From positions 5,186 to 69,185 of the forward strand of contig SSBO01000006.1 in assembly GCA_005281725.1 (NCBI GenBank): 64,000 nt of DNA. The letters run 5' to 3'. Below, one piece after another: positions 38,768-51,200 of this stretch (position 1 is its first letter; each line of letters starts with the position of its first letter). The translations under genes and the position numbers were made by a program. The notes under the pieces are model-generated. The model searched no databases. It had not been told where the DNA came from and saw only the letters and a list, made by a program, of their open reading frames with translations. The stretch comes from Wuchereria bancrofti (Eukaryota > Nematoda > Chromadorea > Rhabditida > Onchocercidae).

Positions 38768-41700
38768 ATGTTGTCTGGTTTATCAAAACAGCGATCCCTT
38801 TCTTCGGTGACATCAGCAATGTTAATCGGAAATAGCCGACTGGATCCGTTATCATTAGGTATGGTGGGCATGGATAATCGAGAAGCTGTGATCATCGATA
38901 TCGGCGCTATCCTAACCAAGTTTGTCCCATATTTGTGCATTATTTATTGTGAAATATTTGAATTGCTCCACTTTTTCCATTATCTTTTTTATTTTTTAGC
39001 TTTTCTAATTGAATTTAGCTTTTCTAATTATAACGAAACTAATTATAGCTGAACATAATCTGTGGTAAGTCAATAGATTTTTACTTCAGAGTTGGTTATG
39101 CAGGTGAATTTGTTCCACGTGCAATAATACGAACAGAATTGTTAGATGATTGTGCAGGTGAAGCGGTAAAAGTTTTGGACGATACAATTAGTGAAGAAGA
39201 GCTTTATCGTAGATTAGTGAAATTTTTCCGAGAGTTGTTTTTCAAGTAAGTCATATATACTTTTATATTAAATATCTACATTGTAGTATATCATCATGAA
39301 TTGCAAATATCGAAATGGCTTTACTTATGATTTATAGTTTCAGGAATTCTGTTCCGTACACTTGATTTTACATCCATCTTTAGTACAGTGTGATAGCATA
39401 TTGTTTGATTTTAGTTTTTCATAATTTTTATTTTAAGAAAACTTGGGATTTGAAATTTTACTGTAGAATTTAGAATTTATCACTTTACGCTTCTTAGATA
39501 CTTACTGACGGTTGCCAAAGATCGCCGAATTGTAATCGTTGAAAGTATTTTGGTACCGACATCACATCGAAATGCCGTGGCACGAGTACTATTTGATGTT
39601 TTCGATGCTCCATCGGTACTTTTCGCTCCATCGCATCTATTGGCAACATTTCCATTTGGTGTCTCAAATGCTCTTGTTATTGATGTCGGATATTCAGAAG
39701 CAACCGTTGTCCCGGTAATAATACACTAGAATTTCGTGTAAAAAAAATATCATTTGATATATAACAAAACGAATATATTACCTGTATTTATATTCAGTCC
39801 TCTCTAAATTTTTGCTATAAATTACATCTTGAATCGAGGATAACTTACTTACTTAGGAAACCTAAGCATTAAGATCTTTTCATGTAATTTTGAAGCATGC
39901 ATCTAGCATGATTTTATCTGCCAATAAGTATTTAAGGCTTTAGGGCTTTATGCTTTACTTTCTGACACTTCAGTTGAATTTCAATTATTTTAGTTTCCAG
40001 ATTCTGGAAAGTGTCACTATGTTGTATCAACTGGAAACTTCATGTATTGGTGCAAAATATTTAGAAGAGCGCGTTTACGAACTATTGCGAAAGTAAAATT
40101 TCATCTTTATCTATTGCACGTTTATTATTATTTGGCTTAGGTCATTTAATTACAAGGAAATAAAAAAATATTTGTCTGTAATATAAATTCTAAAATGTCA
40201 GAAATTTTTTCTCTTAACTGAAACTACGGCGACGAATACAGTTATTGCGAGCTATGCTATCAATGATTTTATGTTTTAGTGCAGTGTGATTTGCATATGA
40301 GAAAGCTATGACAGAACTGTTATTTTTCTTTTTGCTTATATGCGGATAAAGCAGAACAAAGGAACTTGGAGTATTTTGTTTTGCACCTTAAAATTGCCCT
40401 TTATTTTCTCATTCCAACTACGTAAGTCACTATGATTTTTTTCATGATTTTTTTCAGGTATGGCAAAGTATTGACATTTTCGGGTGCTGAACGGACACTA
40501 ACTGATGATGATGATTTGTTAATAAAAAAAGAACACATTTTAGAAGATATTGTTGTTAGATTTTGTTTTGCTACTAAAATCGATCGTGGAAAAATGATAC
40601 AAGCATCGGGTAGGTTACAAACTGCTTAAAATGTTGGAAGCTGAATGAGTGGTCTTTTTTTTCTAGTTATTGATTATTTGTAAAGCTTTCTGCATTTAAG
40701 ATTTTAATCATGGAATAGGTTTATGAGACGAAGATTTAACAGAAAAAATAGTATTAGTGATTGAATAGGTTATGAATTGAAAGGTCAATTTAAATTACAG
40801 AATATAATCCAGAACGTGAAATTCCGAAAGCACCTTGCGATGTTCGTTTACCATTTGGCGAAGAAATGCTCATTGTGCCGGGTCTTATAAGGTAAGCTTC
40901 CGACTTAGTTCCAGTTCACAAAAATTCTATTTTTTAAAATTTATTATCTTTCTTAGTTAATGCAGGGAATGGACGGCGGAAGTAATTTTCGAAGAAAATG
41001 ATGATATCAAATCATTACCACAATTAGTACTTGATGCCGTATATCGGGTAAATATTTTGCTTACTTTAATTTATTATTATTCCAATCTCTCAGTTTATTT
41101 GTGTTTTAAAATAAGGAACTTGGCGTATTAATTAAGTTTACAGTTAATTCCATCTCTTGTTTGTGGCATTAATGGTAATGGTAATTATCTTTTTTCATAG
41201 AAAACCTTTTCTTAAAATATTGTCAAGAAAAAGATTTATTAGTCTGTCTTTAAGTCCAGTATTGTTTATGTTGCAGTTCAGAGTGATAGTGTAAGAGATG
41301 TGCGTCACAAGACATTGATTTTCCTGATAATTGATTTCTCTCCGCACATTTGTTTTTTTTTTTTTTTTGCACTAAAACTTGACGTTTTTTTAATGACAAA
41401 GTATTTAGTGTCCAATTGATGCAAGAAGGAAGCTGTTAGATAGTATAATATTGGTTGGTGGAACAACACGTATGAAAGGTTTCTATGCGCGACTTCGAGA
41501 TGAAATTTTACATTTACTGACAGCATCGGCTTATGCGCAAAAATTAGGCAATATTAAATCCGTCAAATTTTATCGATTACCAAACACATCAATTGAATTA
41601 TATGCTAGCTGGATTGGAGGTAATTTTAAAAATTTTTATTCAATTACTATTTTAAATGAAACAACTTAGTTTACCAATTCATATTTATTTTTATCTGATT

Positions 41701-42321
41701 GATGAGCTTGATTGATAAATTTTTTTTTGAAAAATTGATTGAAAAATTTTTTGACAAAGATTGATGAGCGCAGCTTGATGAGTGCAGTAGCATCTTATAG
41801 ATAGATATAGGTATGTAATGCAATATTGCTGAATAACTAAAATCATTTCATTAACCTTAAAAATTTAATGATCTTTTTAATTTGTTTATGAGTGACACAA
41901 TATAGCTACGGCAATGAAAGTAGTTAATTTAAAAGTGTGTAACATTTTAGAATTTATTTAAGAAATACAGTGGTTTTAATATTTTGAACGTTGAGTAATC
42001 AAATTTTGAATCAGGCGATACACCTCAAAAACGTTGCTGTATTCTTGGAAATTTGAAGATGATAATGTATTAGAACCATTAAATATTATTTTTTTCAGAG
42101 ATCTGAGAAAATTTTCACTTCTTTGATTACGTTATAGGATCGTTTTTTTTTTTTTCAAATTTTGATACGTTTAATGAAATTTTGTAGGTAGCATGTTTGG
42201 AGCTTTAGAAGTGCTGCAATATCATTCTATGACACGACAGGATTGGCAGACACAAGGTAAGGTGCCGGATTGGACGAGCAATGTTTATGAGATGAATCGA
42301 GATCCGACGAGAAGTCGTTAA
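38768..42321 (+). CDS. ACTR10: Actin-related protein 10/11 (dynactin pointed-end subunit)
   Basis: Arp11 caps the pointed end of the dynactin filament with p62, p25 and p27 and supports dynein cargo attachment. Exons: 38768-38919, 39090-39245, 39498-39714, 40001-40092, 40458-40609, 40801-40891, 40966-41047, 41409-41619, 42188-42321; 428 residues (human 417), all phases closed. The actin fold shows a modified phosphate-1 loop VIIDIGAILTKVGYAGEFVP, then KDRRIVIVESILVPTSHRNA and VLFAPSHLLATFPFGVSNAL, phosphate-2 LVIDVGYSEATVVP, adenosine-side ILVGGTTRMKGFYARL and the C-terminal ASWIGGSMFGALEVLQYHS. These follow ACTR10 segment by segment rather than conventional actin. The N-terminus has about 30 extra Ser-rich residues before the first strand. 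The last exon ends PDWTSNVYEMNRDPTRSR. Assignment is secure. Confidence 0.95.
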
Positions 42322-42616
42322 ATTTCATCTATCGACAAAATTTTCTATCTTCTCGTTTGCAAAACTTAATTTTTTGCACATAATATTTCTTAAGCTTTGT
42401 TAGGTAACTTTAGTGAATTCACTCAAGAATGAGTTTTTTAGAAAAGATGAGTTACTTCAGAGTTTTTCAAGCTTTCTGTGACTGTGCGAAATTTCTGTGA
42501 TATGGCATGCTTTAGGAGTCTCAAAAAAAAAAAAAAAAGTTTTAAATGTTTGTTTTCGTTTTGGTCTGTAAGTATTTAGTGCTGCTTTAATGTGCATGTG
42601 TAAATTACAATTATTT

Positions 42617-42626
42617 AATAAATAAA
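42617..42626 (+). terminator. Overlapping AATAAA polyadenylation signals after ACTR10
   Basis: Two overlapping AATAAA hexamers (42617-42622 and 42621-42626), about 300 bp after the ACTR10 stop codon, followed by a T/G-rich stretch. This is the expected place for 3' end formation, though AATAAA is common by chance in such AT-rich DNA. Confidence 0.45.
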
Positions 42627-45600
42627 GTGATTTTTTGGTGTTTTCATTATGTGTTTCATTGGTTCTCCTACCGGAATTCTTTTCTTTTCAGATTGGACAT
42701 TTTTCTGAATGTGCTTACTTTTTTCATTTCAGCATTATTGAAAAATTTCATTTGAGAGTGCATTAATTGTTTAATATATTTTCTTAGTGAACCATAAAAA
42801 TTCAAGTAACATCTTCCAAAATACTCTTCCATACACGTTTTGGTACCTTTTTTTCGTTATGTTTTTTACTTTATTTTAATATTTTCTGCTGTGATATTTT
42901 GTGTTTTTTATCATATCTGTTATCAGTTTTACAGTATTACCAGTCTCATAGATTCTTTTGCTGTATCTAACTTATCCACTTAATTTCTTCAATATAAAGT
43001 TGAGTTAAACTTGACATAGGATAATGGAGCTCTTTTTTCTTAACTTTATTTTAGTATTTGATAATATTCCAAAATTGATAACAAATATGACAAGAAATAC
43101 AAGGCATCACAACAAAAAATATGAAATAAAATGAAAAGTAATGACAAAAAAATAGAGAGGTTGAAAAGGTTGAATAGAAAATAACACTGTTGATAGCTAT
43201 ATGGAAGATCATAGTTATTTGTAAAAATACTGATAATGTATGGCATTTTTATCACTATTGTTTGTATTACAATGTCAAGAGAGTATTAGTGAATATTACA
43301 AGAGAATAGAGAGATTGGAAAAGTTAAATAGAAAATTCAAGAAAACAGTTTATTTTCATTTCTATTTGCGTAAATTACATATATGTTTAATTCGTATTGA
43401 TTTTGCTTATTTTAATCGATGATCGAAATGGTTGCATTTTTTTTGTGATATATTTCGAATTAAACTTTTTTTATTTTAACAAGACAAATTCTTGTTGTTT
43501 TTTTTTTAATGTTTAAAAGTTGGTTTTCTTCGGAGGAATTTTATTAATTGTTATCGAATCTATTGATTTATCTTTGATGCAAACATACATGTAAAGATTC
43601 AGTATCCTGATGGGTTTTTTTTTTCTCTTTATTCCGTATCATTTATTTAGTGATTCAGCTAGACGCTTTTCGTGAAATAATATTTATTGCCTGCTGTAAG
43701 TCCAATATATCAAATTGTTTTGCAGGTTTACAAATCGAAATTCTATTTATTTCTATTTAAATTAATTGCAGTTGCTCAAATTGGGTGATATATCACTAAC
43801 TTATCGAAGGTAAGTGTTAATTTCAACATTTTTTTTTTGTTTTGAAGTTTTTAAATTTATATTTTTCTCTCCCCTAAATTTTATGCCTTTCATTTTTGAA
43901 AGCTTATTAAGTTACTAATAAAAAGTAATAGAAAATTGCTGTTTGTTGTTGTTTGTGTAATTTAGAAGAATGAGAAATGAAAATTGTTTGAAAAATGAAG
44001 TAATGAAAAGCTTGATATATCAGGTGTCACAACTATATGCCAACTTTACACTTTGATTCGAAACTAAAGGTGGAGCTCACACTTATTTCATTTTAAAATT
44101 TGTTTTGAAATTTTTTAAATTTATATTTTTGTCTTCCTAAAAATAAGTTATTTCTTTTATCCTTCTCATATGTTTACAGAGTTTCATGAAAGCTTATCTT
44201 ATGTGACGTTCAAAATAGAAATATTAAAACTTTAGCTTAGAGATTTTCTTGTCATAAATTTATCTAACATTATATTTTCTCCAAAAAAAAAGAAAAAAAA
44301 AATTGCTGTTAATTAGGACTAAAATTGAAAAGCAATTTTGAAATGTCGTACTTTTTCAAATGTTTATCATTTAACGAGCATTTTTGTCAAAGCATGTATA
44401 TATTTCATTTCATCTTTCATTGGATTTTTTTATTCATTCAAGCCAAAAGTTCTAAACTTAAAGATTTGAAATTTAAAAAAAAAAAAAAAATTTTAATTAA
44501 AAAAAATCTTTCATATAAAAACGAACAAATTTTTCTGGCTCTGAATATTCATATTTTAATTCAGAAACTTAAGCAATGAGGAATTGGTCATTTCTTTTTT
44601 AACTCCAAGTTCTCTTTTATTTGAGAAGTGAAATGAAGAAATAAATGATTTAGCTGCCGTCTGAATAATGGAAGTAATCTATTTTAAATCTTGTTATCCT
44701 ATTTCTGTTATAAACATATATCATTCATATATTTGTCAACAATTCCATTATTTCTTTTTATCATTAGTTTGTCTTTTCTACATAACTCTTTATATAAATC
44801 TGTAAAAAAGGTTGATTAAATAATACGTTATCAAGATAATTTATTAGAAATTTATCATTCATAAAAAACAAGCAATTTGTTTACAGTGTCTAATATTAAT
44901 GATTATATTGATCTTTGAATATTCCAGTGCCTTAATCTTTATTTAAAATTGATGATATGCGAAAGTAAAGAAGTAATAAACATTGTTAAATATGGGCATA
45001 TAAATTTTCAATCGTACAAGGAAAAAGTGAGAAAAGATGGTGAAAAGTTTTTTTTTTATTCTTTATTCTTTTTAGAACTTTTTTTTTTTTATAAACCAAC
45101 ACTGGGTATGAATGATATAAAGGATGTCAAAAAAGATAATGATAGATATTTGAAATAGGAAAACATTAAAAATTAATGGCTTTATTTCTTTCAATATTTG
45201 AAGCCTTCATTTGGTATCTTAGTCATTTTTCTATTAAAAAAAAAGGACAAGAAATTGGCATGAAATGTAATTAGTTAATGTTGTTTTCCTTACTGATAAT
45301 TTTTAATTTACTATGGCTTTCATTTCTGTTTCGGTTTTTCCTTTTATTTTTATCATTTTATATATATGTAAAGAATAAATAGTGGGAAAAAAATGAAATA
45401 TTGTATTTTTTCAATAATATTAGTGCTTATGTGCTAGTATTTAACTTTCTTCTTTTTTTTTCATTGCTTATTATAATAATTTAAGAAAATTGAAATCTTG
45501 AAATTTTTAACTTTTATTAATTAACATTTTGATTAAATAATTGCTAAACTGTGCATACCTTTGTTGTTGTATGAGATAAATGACAACTATTTTAGGATGA

Positions 45601-47577
45601 GTTTTTGTAGGAGAGTTTAGAAAGTCATAAAATGTATTATTGTTTGATAATCTATTTCAAATAAAATATGTGTTTATTTTATAATGAATAAATTATATAA
45701 TGATGAATAAAATAAATGAATTAAATTCGGATTAATTTAATAATTCATATTAATTATGGTGTTATTCAGGTAATTTTAATCTATGTTATATTGTCATATG
45801 AATCTATCGTGTGAAATAATGATAAAGATGTTAAAATGAATGATCACATGTGTAGTTTCATCTTCTTATGCTTTTTTTTTTGATAATAACAATTTATTAA
45901 TGTTTAGACAAAAACCGAACGAAATATTTGTCAACAATAGGATTGTATATTGTGATAATAAGGATTGATAAGTGGCAATACGAAGTTATAAAGTATGATG
46001 ATAAGATGGATAAATGAGTAATATTAAGTTATCAATTATGATAATAAGATATATAATTAACGATATAAAATTATGAATTATGATGATATGATACTGAAAT
46101 AATTAACTGTACGAAATATTGAATGAAGAGAAAGAAATATGATCGATGCTATTATCTTTCATATTTTTAGTTTCCTAGTTAGCTGTCCTAATTCCATCAA
46201 TTTTTTCGAGGAAGCTTTTCGAAACAACTCATTTCAGTTTATCCTAATTCTTTCTTTTTTTTTTTGCGAGAAAACAAAGTTTCGTCATCATTGTGAAGTT
46301 TCCCTTTTCATTTTCCATCTTTTTTTCGCAGTTTAACATTCATCAATTTATGTAATTGCTTAAATGACATCATTTTTAAATTGGAAAGTAATTTTATTGA
46401 ATGTAATTCGTTATTTATTTTTGAAATAAGGGAATAAAATTAAGGAGAAACAGAAATAAGAGAAAAAAAAAAAACAAGAATTTAAAAGAAAAAAAAACTT
46501 AAAACAGAGGAATAGAAATGGCTTTTTTTATATGAAATTATAAATTTTATGCCATTTATGAAATTTAATTTTATCATTGTGATATAAATAAATTGTAATT
46601 TTTACTTAGGGAAAAAATGAAGTAAACGAAACACGAGGATTTGTAATAATTGCTTGTTATTAAAGTGATGATGATGATCTATTGATAATAAATTGAATGG
46701 AATGATTTGATGATTGTTGTAAATTTGATACATGAATAATTGATTCACTATCAAATGTATCGGAGGAAACATGTAATATTGTTGTGTAATCGGATACCGT
46801 TGATAATTTTATATTTCATAACATTTTGTGGATTTCAAATTTTAATGCTGGATATTTTAATATTACTGTTGTTATTTTCTCTTCCTTTTTCGCTTCATTT
46901 TTTTTTTTGAAATTTTAATATTAGAAAAAAGAAAAATAGATTCTCAGTTTATTCAGCTGAACTAGCAATTTTCCACTGAATTTGATGTGAACAGGTTGAT
47001 AGTAATGTGAAGTTGGAAAAATAAATTTTTTTTTTTTTTTTTTGTTAACTTTTATTTTGAAATTAAAAGAACCATTTCAATTTTCATAGCTTGATTTTCT
47101 GTAAGTTAGAGAAATGTTTTTATTAATATAATTATTAAAAATACTTCCATGTGTTATTACATTATATTGATGATGTTTGAGAAATTTGATTGGACATTTA
47201 ATTGCATCTTTCTTAACTTCATTCCTTTTGTTTGTTCAATTTTCACAAAATTTTTCACTTGTAATTTCTCTCTTCCAATCTAAAGCTATTGAGCACTTTT
47301 TTTTTAACTTCTAAAATTAATATCCAATTTAGTAGGATATTGAAAAGTGTAATTTAAGTAAATTTACAAATTGCCACGCTAGAAGCAACGGTTTCTTTTG
47401 TCTTTAATAGTATTATTTTGTTAGGTAATACTTGAATGAATCAAATGAATTAAGTTATTAAGCAAATTGTAAATTTTAATGAATAAGTATAAATTCATGA
47501 TAAGAAAAATATGTGACATTTTTTATCATGAGAATTTTTTGTTTCTTTTTTTTTTTTTTTCCTTCTTTTTGGGAATT
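42627..47577. other. 5-kb intergenic segment, no supportable gene
   Basis: AT-rich sequence with many poly-A/T runs. A possible exon-like island at 43655-43811 has acceptor and donor signals (TTTAG, GTAAGT, TTGCAG, GTAAGT), but the pieces do not join into one frame. Frames at 43046-43255 (-), 44325-44579 (+), 44949-45158 (+) and 46139-46336 (+) are hydrophobic or Lys/Phe-rich chance frames. Confidence 0.6.
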
Positions 47578-47581
47578 TCAG
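47562..47581 (+). promoter_or_regulatory. Splice acceptor (probable trans-splice) before ATP synthase epsilon
   Basis: A long T tract leads to AATTTCAG ending at 47581, fifteen bases before the ATG at 47597, with no coding exon upstream in frame. Confidence 0.5.
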
Positions 47582-47596
47582 GATAGTATCAAAAGA

Positions 47597-47761
47597 ATGT
47601 GGCGTCAAATGGGCATGAATTATGTACGATACTCACAAATTGCAGCATCAGCTACGCGGAAATGTCTGAAAAAAGGATTGAAGAAAGAAGCAGAAAAACC
47701 GGTGATAACAACCGTGAAAATTACGTCGTGGGAAAACGGAAAACCATTGAAGAAAGAATGA
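47597..47761 (+). CDS. ATP5F1E: Mitochondrial ATP synthase F1 subunit epsilon
   Basis: Small central-stalk subunit of the F1 motor (bacterial epsilon is the mitochondrial delta; this is the eukaryote-specific epsilon). Single exon, 54 residues, starting MWRQMGMNYVRYSQIAASAT, which matches the family pattern of W-R-x-A/M-G-L/M-x-Y-I/V-R-Y-S-Q-I followed by a basic helix (RKCLKKGLKKEAEKP). The C-terminus VKITSWENGKPLKKE is a few residues longer than in vertebrates and typical of nematode copies. The ATG is preferred over earlier in-frame sequence because an acceptor lies just upstream. It has no cleavable presequence, as expected for this subunit. The next gene on the same strand starts 508 bp on, so the pair could share a transcript. 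Confidence 0.92.
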   Translation: MWRQMGMNYVRYSQIAASATRKCLKKGLKKEAEKPVITTVKITSWENGKPLKKE

Positions 47762-48269
47762 AATAATTCGCTGTCATTGTTATTTATTTCAATGAATAGT
47801 TTTTTTTTATTTTTTCTTTTTTTTGTGTTTTTTATAATCTGAAATGTTAGAGATTATGTTGTAGTAGGAGTATTTTTATCTTGGATTCTTCAATTTTTTT
47901 TTTTTTGATGGATTCATTCTAATGATATAATTTGCATTTTCCAAATTTCTCCTTCATCATATTTTTGCTCATACTAATTCTTTATTTAAAAAAAAAAAAA
48001 AAAAAGATGAAAATCCTTTTCGAAGAACAATTTTTTAACAGTTCCGTTTATTCATTTCTACAATTTAAGATTTTCCAGTAAGAATTTTATGCGTTTTTAT
48101 TAGGTTTTTAGAAAAATTTTTTGGACTGCTAAAAGTAGTAATTAATATTAATGATATTAGTATAGGTTTAATATTAATATGCGAATGTAATTAATGCATT
48201 TCGTGTTGCGTCGAATTTATCACTCTGTCTTGTATGCATGAATTAATGAAATAAATTAAAATTTCAGAA
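47762..48269 (+). other. Short same-strand intercistronic space
   Basis: Contains the epsilon 3' UTR with several T tracts (47880-47907) and an A tract (47989-48005), and ends in an AAATTTCAG acceptor whose G (48267) lies two bases before the next ATG. The length and a downstream acceptor abutting the start codon fit either a nematode operon spacer or two separate genes. Confidence 0.5.
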
Positions 48270-51200
48270 ATGAGTACAACAATAAATAAAGCAACAGCTA
48301 TTGTTGATAGTACAGATTTTGATGAGGAAACATGGCTTATTGAACCACCTAATTTATCATCAACACAATCAAATAGCACACAAGAATCTGGACGAATTGT
48401 TGAATGGTTACAGGTTAATTACATTTCTCATTTTTTCTTTCTTTTTTTTTTCCACCAAAAATTGTTAAAAATCACTGTAGCAATTTTAATTAAATTAATT
48501 AAAAATAATAAGAAGAAAAAAAAATAATTCAAGTTGTAATAAATTATGTATATATAAATGTGTTCAAAAAGAAAAAAATTGTACGAAAATGTAATATGAA
48601 ATGCGCTCTAGAATGCGAGGAATCATGATAATTATATGTGATAATCATTCGTCATTTTTTCTTTTTTTATTTACTTTTTTATTATTTATTTATTTTTTTT
48701 TTCTTTATTTAATATTATGATATTATAGGGTGCAGCAATGAATGTTGATTTCCAGACACGAAGTGCATTAAGCAGAAAATTAGCCAGTCAAGCAGCTAGG
48801 AAAAGTTAGTTTAAAATTATTCAATGGGTAATTGTTAGTATAAATTTGTTATATAAATTAAGAAAAAAGTATCAAAAGTTTAAACATAAATTTGTTCCTC
48901 TTAATGGTTTTTCCTCGTTTTTTTTTTTTTTTTTTTAAATTGTATGAGAGAAAGAATGAAGTACATATTTCAAAAATTTAAATTAAATTAGTAAATGTTG
49001 ATAGAATTATTAGGAAGCAGCTGCATTCTTCTTTTGATTTAGCAATTACTTAAGAAAAAAAAAATGAAAAAATTTAATCTAGTTTTTTTTTTTTTAGAAA
49101 AGTTTTAAAGTTTTTCATGAAAATTTTTTATATTATTAACAATATTTTTTAGAGTATAGAATTTGATTCATTAGTTTTTATTGATTTTTATTCTAATTCA
49201 TTTTATACAATCTAATTAATTCATGCATATTTGATAAGTGATTGCATTTTTTTCATATTATCACATATCAATATTGTTGATAACTTTTTAAAATATGGTA
49301 CTATTTAAGAAGAAACTTTTCATATCATATCAACTATCTGATTACTTATTTTGCATTACATAGGTTTCATTTTATAACAATTGAAAGATTATTCTTTCGT
49401 GATGCATTACTCTTATTTATATTTTTCAAACTATTACAGTAATATCATTATTTTTAAAATTGAAATTAAGATTTCCAATTAATTAAAGTTTTGGAAAAAA
49501 CGATTTCTACAGGAAAAAAAAAGAGGATAAAATGTGTTATTTCCAAGGCTAATTTTTGATGAAAGATTTACAAACGCATTGTTTACATAAATTTTAGATT
49601 AAATTCTTGAATAAATCAGTTTTGCAGTTAGTGTAACAAAATTTTATTTATCCAATTGTTATTCTCATTGTCATCGTCATTATTATCATGAAAGATGATA
49701 TATGTAGATATCATTATTATTGTTACTATTATAATTATCACAAAAGATCTTATTTATCATTCGTTATCATAACAATATCATTCTTTTAATTTTTATTACT
49801 AAGCATTACTTCGTCATTTGTTTATCAAAATGAGAATTGAATTGAATGATAAAAATCAATTTTCGTAGTATCATTTCACTGAAAAATAACTATATTTCTG
49901 CTTACAACATTTTTTGTTTTAAATTTTTGAATTAGTCATCTTCTAATTTTTTTTTTTTTTTTTGTTATGTTCAACTCATTATTTATTTATTACTATCTGT
50001 TTCATTTCCTTTCTTTTTCTTTTTTTGTTTTTTTAAAAAGAAAAAAAATTAAAATGTTAAAAATTACTGGAGATTTTTGCTAGGATTATCGTTTAATCAT
50101 TCAACTTAATGCATCTTTTACTGATACTTTACATTCAAATACATTTTTCTACATTGACTTTGGAATTTTCGTAATTTATTAGTGTTAATGATCAGATCTG
50201 TCTAGTTTGCTGGTTGGAATTTTTGTTTATAGTTCAAATTTTTTAAATTTTCAACACGCACTTTTTCATTTCAAATTTCATTTCAAGTTTAAATTAGTCA
50301 AACTACAACTCATTGAACTTACAAGTGAACTCACTTTCTATTCCAATTTTTTTTTTTTTGGTTCAATTTGAAAGTTAATAAATTTGAGAGAATGCTATAA
50401 GTTTAGGTAATTTTATAAATTAATTTTACGATTGTTTTTATAAGCGTTTTTAGGTGGAATAATATAAATAATCGATATAAATAATTATACAATTTATGCT
50501 TATTCTGCTAGTACTTTAATAAAAACACAAATAAATTTGACATTGAAAAAAATAGAAAAATAAGAAGTGTATGAGTGTCATGTTGTGGATTTTCAAAAGA
50601 ATACACATCACAATTTTTTATTAAACAACAACAAAAAAGAAAAAAAAAGACGAACAAAGAAATTGTTGTTATAGAAAGAAAATAAAAATAGTCCCGAGAG
50701 AATGCAAGAGGTGATTGCTGATATATTTTGGCATATTGTAAATATTTTCTTTCTAACTTATCCTCATTTCTCGTTCCCTCAATGACTCACTTCTTATACA
50801 TACATTAAAAATTTTCTCTTCCTCTTTGTGTTTTCAAAAAATTCACTTCCAATTTATTGGTTTGTTTTATTTGTTTGTTTGTTTGTTGTCTAATAAAATG
50901 CTTATTTATGTTTATGCTTAGTTATTTGATTTATTCAATTTACTCTTCCAAAAAATTTATGTTTTATTATTATTATTATTACTGATATTATTATTATTAT
51001 CAGGTATTGTTATTGTTATTATTTTATTATTATTTATTATCATTGTTATTGTTAAGTATTATTACTATTATTGTTATTATTTATTATTATTATTATTTAT
51101 CATCATTATTAATTTATCAACTGGTTTTCCCAAATATTTTCTAGAAAAAAAAGCTGAAAAATTACAAGAAAAAGCGGAAAGTATAGGCGGATATAAACGA

